A program made the position numbers and the translations under genes. From positions 124,001 through 188,000 of the forward strand of contig JAUYVH010000005.1 of the NCBI GenBank assembly GCA_030715135.1: 64,000 nt of DNA, given 5' to 3'. Positions 51,317 to 60,039 of the stretch are shown here, piece by piece (the stretch's first letter is position 1; the number at the start of each line of letters is the position of its first letter). The DNA comes from Keguizhuia sedimenti. GTDB lineage: Bacteria; Pseudomonadota; Gammaproteobacteria; Burkholderiales; Burkholderiaceae_D. The notes under the pieces were generated by a model. It did no database searches and was not told where the DNA came from. It was given only the letters and a program-made list of their open reading frames with translations.

Positions 51317-52029
51317 GCCTTCTCCCGCAAATTGGCACGCATGCGTGCGATGGCCTGGCTATGCAACTGGCAAACGCGCGATTCGGATACATTCATGATC
51401 GCGCCGATTTCCTTCAGGTTCAGCTCCTGTTCGTAATACAGTCCTATCAGGATTCTTTCCCGTTCGGGCAAGGCGTTGATGGCATCGATCACTGCGGCAC
51501 GGAAGCCCGTGTTCATCAGCGCCTGCAGCGGGTCGCCGGATGAGTCGGCGCAATAGCGGTCGAGGAAATGCTCGCTGCTGTCCGATTCATGGAAATCTTC
51601 GTAATACACAAGCTGATGCCCGCCGCCGTCGGCCAGCATTTCCTGGTACTGCGCCAGAGATAGTTTCAACTGCTTGGCTACTTCGCTCTCGCTCGGTGAA
51701 CGCCCCAGCCGCTGCTGCAGGATATTGAACGCGTCCTCGACCTTGCGCATGTTCTGACGCATGCTGCGCGGCATCCAGTCGCTGCTGCGCAATTCATCCA
51801 GCATGGCGCCGCGGATGCGCTGCACCGCATAGGTCTCGAACTGCGCGCCGTGGTTTTCTTCATAGCGGTTGACGGCGTCGAGCAGGCCGATCATGCCGGC
51901 CTGAATCAGGTCGTCCACTTCCACGCTCGGCGGCAGTTTGGCCTTCATCTGATGTGCAAGCTTTTTCACCAGCGGCGCATGTTCATGCAGCATCTGGTTC
52001 TTGTCCGTTTTGCCGTCCGGTTTGTACAT
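51298..52029 (-). CDS. fliA: RNA polymerase sigma-28 factor FliA
   Basis: 243 residues. Sigma-70 region 2 is LVKKLAHQMKAKLPPSVEVD with DLIQAGMIGLLDAVNRYEE and TYAVQRIRGAMLDELRSSDW. Region 3 is MPRSMRQNMRKVEDAFNILQ, and region 4 ends with NLKEIGAIMNVSESRVCQLH. This is the regulator of late flagellar genes; the matching promoter motif occurs before fliC, fliD, flgM and cheY in this window. Its inhibitor FlgM is encoded at 44177. Within the flhB-motD operon. Confidence 0.97.
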   Translation of the reverse strand: MYKPDGKTDKNQMLHEHAPLVKKLAHQMKAKLPPSVEVDDLIQAGMIGLLDAVNRYEENHGAQFETYAVQRIRGAMLDELRSSDWMPRSMRQNMRKVEDAFNILQQRLGRSPSESEVAKQLKLSLAQYQEMLADGGGHQLVYYEDFHESDSSEHFLDRYCADSSGDPLQALMNTGFRAAVIDAINALPERERILIGLYYEQELNLKEIGAIMNVSESRVCQLHSQAIARMRANLREKAWTGVA

Positions 52030-52049
52030 GCGTTTTGCCCCCTATGCCC

Positions 52050-52853
52050 CTATGCCATGACTGCGGCGCTCGATGCAAAGCGCCCTGCCAGGCTTCGGAA
52101 TGCCACGGATGCATGTGCCATCGGGAACGCATCGATCACGGTACGTCCCAGGCGGGCGGCCTGCACCAGGTGCTCGTCAGCGGGGATGAAACCAATGAAC
52201 TGCAGCTGCACCGCGAGATAACGGCTTGCGGCCTGCGCCATGTTGGCGTACACGCGCTGCGCGCCCTTTTCCGATGTGCCGGTGACGAGAATCCCGTAAG
52301 GCCGCTTGCCGAGTTTGGCATTCAGTTGCTTGACCAGCGCATAAGCGGATTTGATCGATGCCGCATCGGCCGATACCTGCATGACGATTTCACCCGAAGC
52401 AAACGATGCAATCGGAAATTCTCCGTTTTCGTCCAGTTCGGCATCCACCAGCATGACGTCCATTTCCTTCGCGAGCGAGCCGAATGCGTCATCCAGTTTT
52501 TCTTCTTTACGGGAATCGCCGGTCGCACGCTGCGTGAACTGGCCGAAACTCGCGACGCGGAAACCCTGATCGGTCTCATGCACCGCATCCTGCAGCGCGC
52601 GCTTGCGCTGGCATACGTCCTGCAAGGTCACTCCGCGGCCGGCGCGCAGCCTCGATGCGATGCCGCTTCCCGTCTTTTGCGCATCCAGCAGCAGCACATC
52701 GTGAACGGTATTGGCCAGCGATGCGCCAAGGTTCACCAGCATTGCGTTCTTTTCTGCCTGCGATGCTGCGGAAACGAAGGTGATGACGCGCGGCCTAGGT
52801 CCGGCCAGCATGCGGCGCAGGCCTTCGGCCTGATCAAAGTCGAAACTAGCCAA
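52050..52853 (-). CDS. flhG: Flagellar number regulator FlhG (FleN/MinD-like), degenerate P-loop
   Basis: 267 residues, related to the ParA/MinD ATPases that set flagellar number with FlhF. The fold is visible: VITFVSAASQAEKNAMLVNL (about 23-42), DVLLLDAQKTGSG, MDVMLVDAELDENGEF, the MQVSADAASIKSAYALVKQL helix and FIGFIPADEHLVQAARLGRT. The deviant Walker A KGGxGK(T/S) has become SAASQAEKN; the second Lys is kept but the glycines and the Thr are lost. ATP binding may be weak or absent. Gene order flhA-flhF-flhG-fliA supports the call. It overlaps flhF by 8 nt. Confidence 0.85.
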   Translation of the reverse strand: MASFDFDQAEGLRRMLAGPRPRVITFVSAASQAEKNAMLVNLGASLANTVHDVLLLDAQKTGSGIASRLRAGRGVTLQDVCQRKRALQDAVHETDQGFRVASFGQFTQRATGDSRKEEKLDDAFGSLAKEMDVMLVDAELDENGEFPIASFASGEIVMQVSADAASIKSAYALVKQLNAKLGKRPYGILVTGTSEKGAQRVYANMAQAASRYLAVQLQFIGFIPADEHLVQAARLGRTVIDAFPMAHASVAFRSLAGRFASSAAVMA

Positions 52854-54195
52854 GGCTCACCCCCTGAAGATTTCTTTCGTTCGCCGCTGCCACTGCATTC
52901 GCCATCACCAATGGCAGTTCCTCATCCTGGTACTGGAATGCGCCGGTCTCCCGCTTGAGCTTGAAAGCACGGTCGATCAGGTAATGTGGATTGGCCACGT
53001 GCAGGTCCTCCGGCACACGCTGGCCGTTGGCCATGTAATACAGATTCAGCCTGCTGCGTATGATGACGTCGAGCACGCTACCGATGGTTGCCGCCTCGTC
53101 CAGCTTGGTCATGATGCATCCCGCAAGTCCGCCACCCTGATAGGCACGCACCACTTCGTTCAGCGTCTCGCCGGTCGAAGTGGCGTTCAGGCACAGCAGG
53201 CGCTTCACCTGCGATCCCGCAGATGACAGCATCGCAACCTGATCGGCTACCATCTTGTCGCGCTGGCTCATGCCTACGGTATCGATCAGAACCGTATGCT
53301 TGCCCTTCAGTTCATCCAGCGCAATGCGCAGGTCGGATTCGTCCTTGACCGAATGGACCATGACGCCCAGGATTTTTCCGTAGATGCGCAATTGCTCGTA
53401 GCCGCCGATACGGTAGCCGTCGGTGGTGATCAAGGCCAGCTTGCTCGGGCCATGGCGCATCACGCAACGCGCGGCAAGCTTGGCGGTGGTCGTGGTCTTG
53501 CCTACGCCGGTGGGTCCGACCAGCGCATACACGCCGCCCTTTTCGAGAATTTCGTTTTCGTTGTCGGTGACGATCAGGTTGCGCGTCAGGATGGTCTTGG
53601 CCCAATCCAGTCCGGACTTGGCATTGCCGTTTGCCGGGAGCTTGTCCATTAGGTAGCGCGCCAGGCTCGCGGAAAACCCGACCGCCAGCATCTCGCGCAA
53701 CACGGCGGACTTGAACGGCTCGCGCTTCTGGCGGCTATCCCACGAAATTTCGGCCAGCTGCGACTCCAGCATGCCGCGCATGGAGCGCAGCTCGTGCATC
53801 ACGTGCTTGAAGTCCATTCCCGTCACCTGCATTTCATTTGCCTGGCGTGCATTCTGCAGGGCGCTGGCGAGCGATGCCGCCTGTCCTGGCACGGGCTCCT
53901 GTACGGTTTCTTCCTGTTTGGCGATTGATTTAGGCGCCTCGTCGGCCAGGCGCTTGCCGGTCAATGCGGCGAGCACATCCTCTGACAAGACCTTGCGTTC
54001 GGGTTGCATCTTTTCGGCGGCAGAGACTGCAGGCGTTGGCTCGATTTCGGCCATATCCTCGGCGGCGAGCGCCAGAATTTCTATCACACCGTTGACGTTT
54101 CGGTTGGAAAGAATCACCGCGTCCTGGCCAAGCGCATCGCGCACCAGGCGCAATGCCTCGCGCGTCGTGCTGGCGGAAAATTTTCTTACTTTCAT
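52846..54195 (-). CDS. flhF: Flagellar placement GTPase FlhF (SRP-like)
   Basis: 449 residues. The basic N-terminal B domain is MKVRKFSASTTREALRLVRD with DALGQDAVILSNR. The NG domain (about 170-440) has the P-loop GPTGVGKTTTTAKLAARCVM near residue 227, TTDGYRIGGYEQLRIYGKIL, DTVGMSQRD and TKLDEAATIG, all SRP-GTPase motifs. FlhF marks the cell pole for flagellar assembly, so a polar flagellum is the likely arrangement. It overlaps flhA by 4 nt. Confidence 0.96.
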   Translation of the reverse strand: MKVRKFSASTTREALRLVRDALGQDAVILSNRNVNGVIEILALAAEDMAEIEPTPAVSAAEKMQPERKVLSEDVLAALTGKRLADEAPKSIAKQEETVQEPVPGQAASLASALQNARQANEMQVTGMDFKHVMHELRSMRGMLESQLAEISWDSRQKREPFKSAVLREMLAVGFSASLARYLMDKLPANGNAKSGLDWAKTILTRNLIVTDNENEILEKGGVYALVGPTGVGKTTTTAKLAARCVMRHGPSKLALITTDGYRIGGYEQLRIYGKILGVMVHSVKDESDLRIALDELKGKHTVLIDTVGMSQRDKMVADQVAMLSSAGSQVKRLLCLNATSTGETLNEVVRAYQGGGLAGCIMTKLDEAATIGSVLDVIIRSRLNLYYMANGQRVPEDLHVANPHYLIDRAFKLKRETGAFQYQDEELPLVMANAVAAANERNLQGVSLG

Positions 54196-56273
54196 GCATG
54201 GCCTCCAACTAGGCTTGTAACTTTAATCGTCTTTGAATCGGGTACTTCGGAATGGGAAAGCACTTTCAGTTGCGGCAGTGCGCGCCGCAGGAACCTGGCC
54301 AGCAATGCGCGCAGCGGACCCGGCACCAGCAGCACCGGCGTCAACCCCATCTGCTCCTGCTGGCGTGCGGCATATGCAGCCTGCTGCGCCAGTGTATCGG
54401 CCAGCCCGGGCTCGATGCCTGCGCCGTCCGGCCCGCTTGCCTGCAGGGCCTGCATCAGCAAGCGTTCCAGGCGGTTGTCGAGTGTAATGACCGACAGTTC
54501 ATTCGTGGACGGGAACAACTGCTGCACGATCGCGCGTCCCAGGGCAACGCGCACACGGGCGGTCAGTTCATTGGCTTCCTGGGTTTCTGCGGCATGCTCG
54601 GCAATCGTCTCGATGATGGAGCGCATGTCGCGGATATGCACGCCTTCGGTCAGCAGGTTCTGCAGGACCTTCTGCAGCGTGGTCAGTGAAACCATTTTCG
54701 GCACGACATCTTCGATCAGCTTCGGCGCTTCCTTGCTCAGGTGGTCGAGCAATTGCTGCACTTCCTGTCGGCCGAGCAGTTCTGCGGCGTGCATGGTGAT
54801 GACATGATTGAGATGCGTTGCGACCACAGTTCCCGCATCCACGACGGTATAGCCCATGGTCTGCGCCATGTCGCGCATGCCGTTGTCTATCCATGTCGCA
54901 GGCAGGCCGAAGGCCGGGTCGCTGGTAGTCGGGCCGGGCAGCGCGCCGGAGACCATGCCCGGATTGATCGCAAGGAACTGGCCGACATAGGCTTCGCCGC
55001 TGCCGACTTCGACGCCTTTTAAGGTAATACGGTAAGCGGCGGGCTTCAATTCAAGGTTGTCGCGGATATGGATAGGCGGCGACAGGAAACCTACTTCCTG
55101 TGCAAATTTCTTGCGTATGCCTTTGATACGCTTGAGCAGTTCGCCGTTCTGGCCTTTGTCCACCAAAGGGATCAGCCGGTAGCCTACTTCCAGTCCCAGC
55201 GTGTCGACCGGCATGACGTCCTGCCAGCTGGCTTCTTCCATCTCGGGCGCAGGGTTGGCGGTCTGCGGCGCTTCCTCCGTCAGCGGGGCCTTCCTGTTGC
55301 GCTGATCAACCATGTAGGCGCAACCGCCAAGCAGGCCCGCCAGAAAAAGGAAAGCCACATGCGGCATGCCGGGGATCAAACCCATGCCGCCGATGATGCC
55401 GGCCGTGATGTACATGACCTGCGGCTTGGCAAACAATTGGCCGATCAGCTGGGTGCCAATATCCTGATCGCTCGCCACGCGCGACACCACGACGCCTGCC
55501 GCAGTGGAGATTATGAGTGAAGGAATCTGTGCGACCAGGCCGTCGCCGATCGCAAGCAGGGTGTAATTCTTGATCGCAGCATCGAAGGCCATGTCATGCT
55601 GCAGCATGCCGACAATCAGTCCACCTATGATATTGACCAGCGTAACGATAATGCCTGCGATCGCATCGCCGCGCACATATTTGCTGGCACCGTCCATCGC
55701 GCCGTAGAACTCCGCCTCCTGCGCGACTTCCTGGCGGCGGCGGCGTGCCTCCTGCTCGCCGATCATGCCTGCGTTCAGGTCAGCGTCGATCGCCATCTGC
55801 TTGCCAGGCATTGCATCCAGGGCGAAGCGCGCACCCACTTCAGCGATACGGCCTGCGCCCTTGGTCACGACAGTGAAGTTGATGATGGTCAGGATCACGA
55901 ACACCACGATACCGACGGTATAGTTTCCGCCGATCAGGAAGTGACCAAAGGCTTCTACCACCTTGCCTGCCGCGTCGGGACCGGTATGACCTTCAGTCAG
56001 CACCACGCGGGTGGAGGCAACGTTCAGCGACAAGCGCAGCATGGTGGATACCAGCAGCACGGCCGGGAATGCCATGAAATCGAGCGGCTTGATGGTGTAC
56101 AAGCTGGTCAGCAATACGATGATGGACAGCGCGATATTGAAGCTGAACAGCATGTCCAGCGCGAAAGCCGGCAGCGGCAATATCATCATTGCCAGCATCA
56201 TGATGATGAGAATAGGCGCAGCCAGTGCGCGGCCCGATCCGCTCATCCATGCGGGAAGCGTCATGCCGTTCAT
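54192..56273 (-). CDS. flhA: Flagellar export gate protein FlhA
   Basis: 693 residues. Eight membrane helices in the first 330 residues, with FlhA/LcrD signatures AFALDMLFSFNIALSIIVLL, FPAVLLVSTMLRLSLNVAST, GHFLIGGNYTVGIVVFVILT and GKQMAIDADLNAGMI. The cytoplasmic half (about 345-693) has PLVDKGQNGELLKRIKGIRK and the chaperone-docking domain near 460-580. Length is standard (E. coli 692). It overlaps flhB by 4 nt (ATGA). Confidence 0.97.
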   Translation of the reverse strand: MNGMTLPAWMSGSGRALAAPILIIMMLAMMILPLPAFALDMLFSFNIALSIIVLLTSLYTIKPLDFMAFPAVLLVSTMLRLSLNVASTRVVLTEGHTGPDAAGKVVEAFGHFLIGGNYTVGIVVFVILTIINFTVVTKGAGRIAEVGARFALDAMPGKQMAIDADLNAGMIGEQEARRRRQEVAQEAEFYGAMDGASKYVRGDAIAGIIVTLVNIIGGLIVGMLQHDMAFDAAIKNYTLLAIGDGLVAQIPSLIISTAAGVVVSRVASDQDIGTQLIGQLFAKPQVMYITAGIIGGMGLIPGMPHVAFLFLAGLLGGCAYMVDQRNRKAPLTEEAPQTANPAPEMEEASWQDVMPVDTLGLEVGYRLIPLVDKGQNGELLKRIKGIRKKFAQEVGFLSPPIHIRDNLELKPAAYRITLKGVEVGSGEAYVGQFLAINPGMVSGALPGPTTSDPAFGLPATWIDNGMRDMAQTMGYTVVDAGTVVATHLNHVITMHAAELLGRQEVQQLLDHLSKEAPKLIEDVVPKMVSLTTLQKVLQNLLTEGVHIRDMRSIIETIAEHAAETQEANELTARVRVALGRAIVQQLFPSTNELSVITLDNRLERLLMQALQASGPDGAGIEPGLADTLAQQAAYAARQQEQMGLTPVLLVPGPLRALLARFLRRALPQLKVLSHSEVPDSKTIKVTSLVGGHA

Positions 56274-57451
56274 TGCAGGCCTCCTTCGCGTTTAGCCGCC
56301 TTTGCAGCCTGCGCCGCGGGATTGAGCGGGTCCATCTGCGGCGGCACATCCAGGGCACCCGGCGCATCCGGATGCACGCCGCCATGCGCACGGTAAGCCT
56401 TCAGCTGGAATACATAGGCCAGCACTTCGGCCACGGCGGTGTATAGAGTTTCCGGAATCTCGTCGCCAATGTCGGCATGCGTATACAGCGCACGTGCCAG
56501 CGGGGGGGATTCCAGCATCGGCACATGGTGTTCTGCGGCCAGCTCGCGGATCTTTGCCGCGACGGCGTCGGCGCCCTTGGCCACCACGGTCGGCGCGCGC
56601 ATCTTGCCGTCGCTGTACTTGAGCGCGACAGCATAGTGGGTCGGGTTGGTCACGACCACGTCGGCGGTCGGGACTTCGGACATCATGCGGCGGCGCGCCA
56701 TTTCGCGCTGGGTCTGGCGGATCTTGGCCTTGATTTCAGGATTGCCGTCCGATTCCTTCGATTCCTGGCGCACTTCCTCGCGCGTCATTTTCAGCTTGTT
56801 CGCGTACTGCCACATCTGGTACGGCGCATCGATCAGGGCGATGAATGCCAGGGCAGCGGCAATCGCAATAAAGCTGGTAAGAAGCAGGTCGGACAGGTGC
56901 GCACTGCCGGTCTTGAGCGGCTCCACGCTCAGTGCGAGCACGGCATCGATCTTTTGCGACACGACTATCCAGGCGACGATCCCGACCACGATGGTTTTCG
57001 CGATCGCCTTGAACAGTTCCACTGCCGCCCGCTTGGAAACCATGTTGCCCAGGCCCGACAAAGGGTTCATGCGGCCAAAGTTCGGCATCAATGCCTTGGT
57101 GCTGAACAGCCAGCCGCCGATCAGCAAGGGCGAAGCCAAGGCGACGAGCACCAGCAGGCCGGCCAGCGGCAGAAAGGCAATCAGCAAGTCCCACACCTGC
57201 GAACCGAGGCGCATCAGCAACAGGTTCGGGTCGAACGCATGCTCGCGCTCCAGCGTCAGTCCGGTAGCCAGCGTCCGGCTCAGCGCCCGTGCCAGGCCGT
57301 CGCCCAGAAACCAGATGCCCACGCCGGCGGTCATCAGAATCATGCAGGTCGCAAGTTCGCGCGAACGCGGAACGTCCCCCTCCTCGCGCGCCTGATCGAT
57401 GCGGCGCTGCGAGGCTGGTTCGGTTTTTTCGAGATCGCTTTCTTCGGCCAT
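56270..57451 (-). CDS. flhB: Flagellar export switch protein FlhB
   Basis: 393 residues. Four membrane helices in about 30-210 (LATCMILMTAGVGIWFLGDG; DLLIAFLPLAGLLVLVALAS; VVGIVAWIVVSQKIDAVLAL; LLTSFIAIAAALAFIALIDA). The linker has MTREEVRQESKESDGNPEIK, and NPTHYAVALKY carries the autocleavage site near residue 267. The C-terminal domain is complete and ends with a Pro/Ala-rich tail. First gene of the flhB-motD operon, transcribed away from cassette locus 3. Confidence 0.97.
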   Translation of the reverse strand: MAEESDLEKTEPASQRRIDQAREEGDVPRSRELATCMILMTAGVGIWFLGDGLARALSRTLATGLTLEREHAFDPNLLLMRLGSQVWDLLIAFLPLAGLLVLVALASPLLIGGWLFSTKALMPNFGRMNPLSGLGNMVSKRAAVELFKAIAKTIVVGIVAWIVVSQKIDAVLALSVEPLKTGSAHLSDLLLTSFIAIAAALAFIALIDAPYQMWQYANKLKMTREEVRQESKESDGNPEIKAKIRQTQREMARRRMMSEVPTADVVVTNPTHYAVALKYSDGKMRAPTVVAKGADAVAAKIRELAAEHHVPMLESPPLARALYTHADIGDEIPETLYTAVAEVLAYVFQLKAYRAHGGVHPDAPGALDVPPQMDPLNPAAQAAKAAKREGGLQ

Positions 57452-57765
57452 TGCCGACTCCTGTACAAATACTGCTCCATCAAAGGACGCTTTGACGGAC
57501 GATTAGACGGGATTATTGGGCAGGCGCCCCAAAAGTGATCAGGAGAATAAGACTGGAAATCGGCTCTTTATTCGCTTCCTGGCGCAAGGATAGCGGCAGG
57601 CCGGAAATGGTGCGGCATGGCTGCGCCCCTAGCGACACATGCCAACGGGCTTCAAGGGTTGAGCCTTGCGCGTTGTTTTCCGGTTTTGTTAAACCTGTTT
57701 ACAACCGCAGTGCACTCACCACAACCTTAGGCAGCACGCGGCTTTCCGAAGATTGTTGCCTCTAT
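57452..57765. other. Region between flhB and integron locus 3
   Basis: 314 nt. It must hold the flhB promoter. If locus 3 ever had its own integrase on the minus strand, its 5' end should lie here, but no IntI-like peptide can be read in any frame. The plus-strand frame 57535-57831 is not supported, since it runs through the attI-like site. Confidence 0.5.
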
Positions 57766-57822
57766 GTTAATTCGCAAGGTGCCATGTTAAATTGGCGTTT
57801 TGCGATTTATAAGAAGTTAAAT
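57766..57822 (+). other. attI-like site of integron locus 3
   Basis: Three GTTAA boxes start at 57766, 57786 and 57816 (spacing 20 and 30 nt), the same layout as in the attI-like sites of loci 1 and 2 (21 and 30/31). The middle box is preceded by GCCAT, as GCCAG precedes it in locus 2. The last box (GTTAAAT) includes the start codon region of the first cassette gene. The match to the other two outside the boxes is about 24 of 41 by eye. Confidence 0.6.
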
Positions 57823-58123
57823 GGCTACTGAAATGGATGCAATAAGGCGAGTGACGCAATCCATCCTATATGCTCTCGGTGGAGTGGTTTCGCTCCTGAT
57901 GGCTATGGCTGCATTTAATGGTGTAACGTTCTTGTCAGATGGCGGTTCTAGAGCTGGACCGCCAAGAGGCTGGTACGTTTCACAGATTGAGTCCGCAACA
58001 ATGCAGCTTCTTTTAACAGGAATATTTGCAGTAGGTGGCTTTTGGTTGCTTTGGATGGCATATAGAAGGTCACAGCAAAGCGATGAGAGACACGCGCCAA
58101 AAAGGAAACGGAAGAAGAAATGA
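57821..58123 (+). CDS. Small two-helix membrane protein, first cassette of locus 3
   Basis: 100 residues; the ATG lies in the attI-like boundary box. Two membrane helices: about 13-36 (SILYALGGVVSLLMAMAAFN) and 65-83 (LLLTGIFAVGGFWLLWMAYR), separated by a Gly/Pro-rich loop (DGGSRAGPPRGWYVSQIE), with a very basic C-terminus (RHAPKRKRKKK). No family is recognised. A truncated paralogue sits at 29873-30082. The next attC-like site begins about 25 nt after the stop. Confidence 0.8.
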   Translation: MATEMDAIRRVTQSILYALGGVVSLLMAMAAFNGVTFLSDGGSRAGPPRGWYVSQIESATMQLLLTGIFAVGGFWLLWMAYRRSQQSDERHAPKRKRKKK

Positions 58124-58148
58124 AATTAGAACCTTTCGTCAAGCTGCC

Positions 58149-58205
58149 ATTTAATATGACAATGAACCCGGACGCCTGCGGCGCCAGTTATCTCACACGT
58201 TAGCC
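58149..58205 (+). repeat. attC-like site D
   Basis: 57 nt between two plus-strand cassette genes, from R''-like ATTTAAT to R'-like GTTAGCC. The arms GAACCCGGACGCC and GGCGCCAGTTA pair around TGC. It aligns without gaps to site C of locus 1 with about 11 differences in 54. Confidence 0.82.
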
Positions 58206-58218
58206 GCCTGGAGCCGCC

Positions 58219-58875
58219 ATGCAGCTTCCGTTTACCGCCGATGAGTTCTTTGAAGTCTTCCGCCAGTACAACGAATCGGTCTGGCCGGCACAAATTGTTC
58301 TAATCGCGCTGGCGATTGCTGCCGTCTCTCTTGTCGCATTTCCTCGCCGCTGGTCTGGAATAGGCATTTCGGCCATTCTCTCGCTCCTTTGGATTTGGCC
58401 TGGATTGTTCTATCATCTTGCGTTCTTCGCGTCCATCAATCCGGTGGCGTATGCTTTCTCTGCCGTATCGGTCGCGGGAGCCTGTGCATTCATATGGCAC
58501 GACATAGCCAAACGTCGCCTGGAGTTCAGATTCTCCCGTAGCATGCGTTCGCTCGCTGGTATCGCCCTCATCGCTTTCTCGCTGGTGGCATATCCGGTGT
58601 GGGCGACGTACGCCGGGCATCGTTATCCCGGCATGCCCACATTTGGCCTTCCCTGCCCTACAACCATCTTCACGCTTGGCATGCTTGCTCTACTGGTCAA
58701 GCCATACCCGCGTATGCTACTGTTGGCGCCTGTCCTGTGGTGCTTCATTGGTGCACAAGCTGCATTTCTGCTTGGCGTTCCTCAAGACCTTTCTCTCATC
58801 CTCGCGGGCATCGTCGGCATTGCTCTGGCTGTTCGTTCTCGGCCGTCGGCTTTGGGTCCTGAGGTATTGCGGTGA
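58219..58875 (+). CDS. DUF6064-like membrane protein, second cassette of locus 3
   Basis: 218 residues. N-terminal MQLPFTADEFFEVFRQYNES with VWPAQ is the pattern I associate with the DUF6064 family; seven or so hydrophobic segments follow (for example IVLIALAIAAVSLVAFP, WIWPGLFYHLAFFASINPVA, IALIAFSLVAYPVW, LSLILAGIVGIALAV). The function is unknown. It starts 13 nt after attC site D, as cassette genes do. No clear attC follows its stop, so the array ends here or its last site has decayed. Confidence 0.72.
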   Translation: MQLPFTADEFFEVFRQYNESVWPAQIVLIALAIAAVSLVAFPRRWSGIGISAILSLLWIWPGLFYHLAFFASINPVAYAFSAVSVAGACAFIWHDIAKRRLEFRFSRSMRSLAGIALIAFSLVAYPVWATYAGHRYPGMPTFGLPCPTTIFTLGMLALLVKPYPRMLLLAPVLWCFIGAQAAFLLGVPQDLSLILAGIVGIALAVRSRPSALGPEVLR

Positions 58876-59019
58876 CATACACGGCCAAGCCTTCCGTCGA
58901 GAGCACGTCACAAGGGCTATGTCCCTGAGCCGCAACCTGAACATGTGTATTCCAACAGCTAAATACGCTAAGAACATCAAAAAGTATTTTTGTTTTAATT
59001 TCAAAAGGGAGACTTCTTT

Positions 59020-59460
59020 ATGCAGGTTTTAAAATTAACTCTGGCCACATCCATTTCCTTGCTCTGTATTGCCTGCGCCTCACCATCGCGCAATAACGAC
59101 GTACCCCAAACCCCGCAAGCCTCTTCAAGCAAAGCGCGCATCGTCAAATCCAAAGACGGTACGTTCACGGGTGAAATGGTCGGAAAGGCTGCAGCCGGAA
59201 GCAAATTTGCAAAACTGCAGATCGGCATGGACATGAACGAAGTCCAAGATATTGTGGGACGCGGACCTGACCGTATGCATACCTATGAATCGGGCAAGCG
59301 CTGGATTCCGTTTTATTTCGGGAATGACGCCCGCCGCATGCAGGTTCTTTATAAGAACGAAGGCTGCCTGATTTTCACTGGTGGAAATGTCTGGGGTGGA
59401 GCCGGAGGTGATCTGGTCCAGATTGAAGCCGATCCTTCGGGAAAGTGCTACCAACCGTAA
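59020..59460 (+). CDS. Putative lipoprotein with BamE/SmpA-like domain
   Basis: 146 residues. The lipobox LCIAC is in the N-terminus (LTLATSISLLCIACASPS). The mature domain has FAKLQIGMDMNEVQDIVGRG followed by PDRMHTYESGKRWIPFYFGN and FTGGNVWGGAGGDLVQIEAD, resembling the SmpA/OmlA (BamE-like) fold, in which the first block (L-x-x-G-M-x-x-x-x-V) is characteristic. Likely outer-membrane associated. The partner is unknown; the true BamE is normally encoded elsewhere, near fur. Confidence 0.78.
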   Translation: MQVLKLTLATSISLLCIACASPSRNNDVPQTPQASSSKARIVKSKDGTFTGEMVGKAAAGSKFAKLQIGMDMNEVQDIVGRGPDRMHTYESGKRWIPFYFGNDARRMQVLYKNEGCLIFTGGNVWGGAGGDLVQIEADPSGKCYQP

Positions 59461-59546
59461 TATGGGTGTAACCTACTGATTCGCCGAACCCGGCGCTTGC
59501 ATTGCAGCGCCCGGTGGCAAATTCAATCGCTTATCCCGAAAACGGC

Positions 59547-60008
59547 ATGCCTTCTCTCGAACATAAAATTCCCCCGCCTGTCATCGGTGCCCTCGCTGCT
59601 TTCGCGATGTGGATCGTTTCGGATATCGGCCTCCAGATTCCGTTCGCTACGACGCCTAAATATGTGATGACCGCTTTCCTGCTGGGCGCAGGCATTACCT
59701 TCGATGTCCTGGGTCTCCTGGCATTCCGCAAGTCCCGCACAACCGTCAATCCGCTCAGGCCGGAACGTGCCACCGCCCTGGTTACAAGCGGCGTGTACAA
59801 GATCACCCGCAATCCGATGTATGTCGGCATGTCCCTGCTTCTGCTGGCCTGGGCGGTTTGGCTGTCTGCGCTGTTGCCGTTCGCAGGTCCGGTGATCTTT
59901 GTGCTTTACATCACGCGCTTTCAGATCCAGCCGGAGGAACGGGTACTTCTGGAGAGGTTCGGCGATGAGTATGCCGCCTATACCGCGCGTGTAAGGCGGT
60001 GGCTTTGA
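59547..60008 (+). CDS. Isoprenylcysteine carboxyl methyltransferase-like membrane protein
   Basis: 153 residues from the ATG at 59547 (MPSLEHKIPPPVIGALAAFA). Four or five hydrophobic segments and the family core: VTSGVYKITRNPMYVGMSLL, then FQIQPEERVLLERFGDEYAA. R-N-P-M-Y-x-G and E-E-x-x-L are the SAM- and substrate-binding signatures of the ICMT/PEMT (DUF1295-like) group. Bacterial members methylate unknown substrates in the inner membrane. A start 45 nt upstream (TTG) is possible but less likely. Confidence 0.85.
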   Translation: MPSLEHKIPPPVIGALAAFAMWIVSDIGLQIPFATTPKYVMTAFLLGAGITFDVLGLLAFRKSRTTVNPLRPERATALVTSGVYKITRNPMYVGMSLLLLAWAVWLSALLPFAGPVIFVLYITRFQIQPEERVLLERFGDEYAAYTARVRRWL

Positions 60009-60039
60009 TGGACCGATGAACTCAGGAAACCGCGCGGTC

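Noticed and set aside
57535-57831. Plus-strand frame of 98 codons upstream of locus 3
   Set aside because: It passes through the attI-like site and stops inside the first cassette gene, with no protein family features.
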